From Haliea sp. (lineage in GTDB: Bacteria > Pseudomonadota > Gammaproteobacteria > Pseudomonadales > Halieaceae): 41,592 nucleotides of DNA. The notes under the pieces were generated by a model. That model made no database searches. It saw only the letters and a list, made by a program, of their open reading frames with translations, and was not told the origin of the DNA. A program made the translations under genes and the position numbers. Numbering within the stretch: the first letter of the stretch is position 1; every line of letters starts with the position of its first letter. Positions 40,504 through 41,592 of this stretch are shown here, in pieces. The stretch is taken from positions 1 to 41,592 of the forward strand of contig PKDD01000053.1 of the NCBI GenBank assembly GCA_002862465.1, written 5' to 3'.

Positions 40504-40889
40504 CTGGCGCTGAAATAGCGCGCCCTCCAGTATACCTGATCAACTGCGTTCAACTGGTGGTGCTCGTTGTGGCAAGTCTTCTTTTAATGATGTCCGATAA
40601 AGTTATTGCTTGCTCGGTCTTCGGCGGCGGCCTCATAGCCATAGTGCCACAGGTATATTTTGCGTTTTATGCGTTCAGATGGCGCGGAGCGCAGTCGGCC
40701 CAAGCCAGTGCTCGGGCTAGCTATGTTGGCCAAGTGGGCAAATTCGCACTCAGTGTTGCTGGCTTTGCCGCAGTGTTCACTGTGATTAGGCCAGTAAGCG
40801 GCCCGGCAGTTTTTACGGGTTTTCTAGCAATGCTGGCGATACAAATTATAGGAAGTTGGTTGTTGCTTAGACGCAACTGGCGGACATAG
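40500..40889 (+). CDS. atpI: ATP synthase protein I
   Basis: A 129-residue membrane protein with four hydrophobic segments (about 12-32, 36-56, 76-95, 100-122), including GGGLIAIVPQVYFAFYAFRW, typical of AtpI. It is the first gene of bacterial atp operons and helps assembly of the c-ring. The start ATG 40500 has AGG five bases before. atpB follows after 22 bases. Sequence is poorly conserved in this family, so the call rests on topology, the conserved loop and position. Confidence 0.9.
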   Translation: MTGAEIARPPVYLINCVQLVVLVVASLLLMMSDKVIACSVFGGGLIAIVPQVYFAFYAFRWRGAQSAQASARASYVGQVGKFALSVAGFAAVFTVIRPVSGPAVFTGFLAMLAIQIIGSWLLLRRNWRT

Positions 40890-40911
40890 ACAGACTTAAG
40901 AGTTTTGATAG

Positions 40912-41592
<681 letters not shown>

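Overview
The window is a gammaproteobacterial chromosome segment centred on the replication origin. The dnaA-rpmH gap at about 25.5-26.0 kb has the gene order seen in Pseudomonas and relatives. dnaA-dnaN-recF-gyrB lie on the minus strand to its left, and rpmH-rnpA-yidD-yidC-mnmE lie on the plus strand to its right. Further right come mnmG-rsmG-parA-parB and the start of the atp operon. The left arm (glyQS, trkA, rsmB, fmt, def, tsaP, dprA, tsaC, hemF, aroE) also follows the Pseudomonas layout. Differences from Pseudomonas (djlA, trkH directly after trkA, rmuC beside gyrB, a caa3-like oxidase nearby, a membrane pyrophosphatase between mnmE and mnmG) point to a marine-type relative such as Cellvibrionales (Halieaceae or Spongiibacteraceae-like). 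That placement is inference; no rRNA is present to test it.

Layout. 1-1621 (minus): cytochrome c oxidase subunits I (partial) and II, the latter with a fused cytochrome c domain. 2035-7512 (minus): a YheV-like zinc protein, aroE-hemF, tsaC-purE, a DprA lacking the usual N-terminal domain, and the LysM protein TsaP. 7829-13543 (plus): def-fmt-rsmB, chained by 4-base overlaps, then trkA-trkH for potassium uptake. 13573-14364 (minus): djlA. 14555-19198 (plus): glyQ-glyS and rmuC. 19203-25510 (minus): gyrB, recF, dnaN and dnaA. 26042-29933 (plus): rpmH through mnmE.

29934-35917 is an accessory block between mnmE and mnmG. It holds an AT-rich palindromic spacer, a minus-strand four-gene cassette (two hotdog thioesterases, a SnoaL-like protein, a luciferase-like flavin oxidoreductase), a K+-dependent-type membrane pyrophosphatase and a monoacylglycerol-lipase-like hydrolase. 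The core resumes with mnmG, rsmG, parA, parB, atpI and partial atpB.

The genes form a replication and segregation centre: DnaA, DnaN, GyrB and RecF act in replication, and ParA/ParB act on two perfect 16-bp parS palindromes, both inside recF and about 3-4 kb from the origin. Ribosome and tRNA genes (rpmH, rnpA, mnmE, mnmG, rsmG, rsmB, glyQS, fmt, def, tsaC) and membrane energetics (cox, hppA, atp, trk, yidC) surround it. Several central genes (dnaA, rnpA, parA) appear to start with TTG. The mnmG and atp promoters have identical hexamers and spacing (TTGAAC-17-TATAAT). The most novel parts are the accessory cassette and the small regulatory structures listed in the findings.
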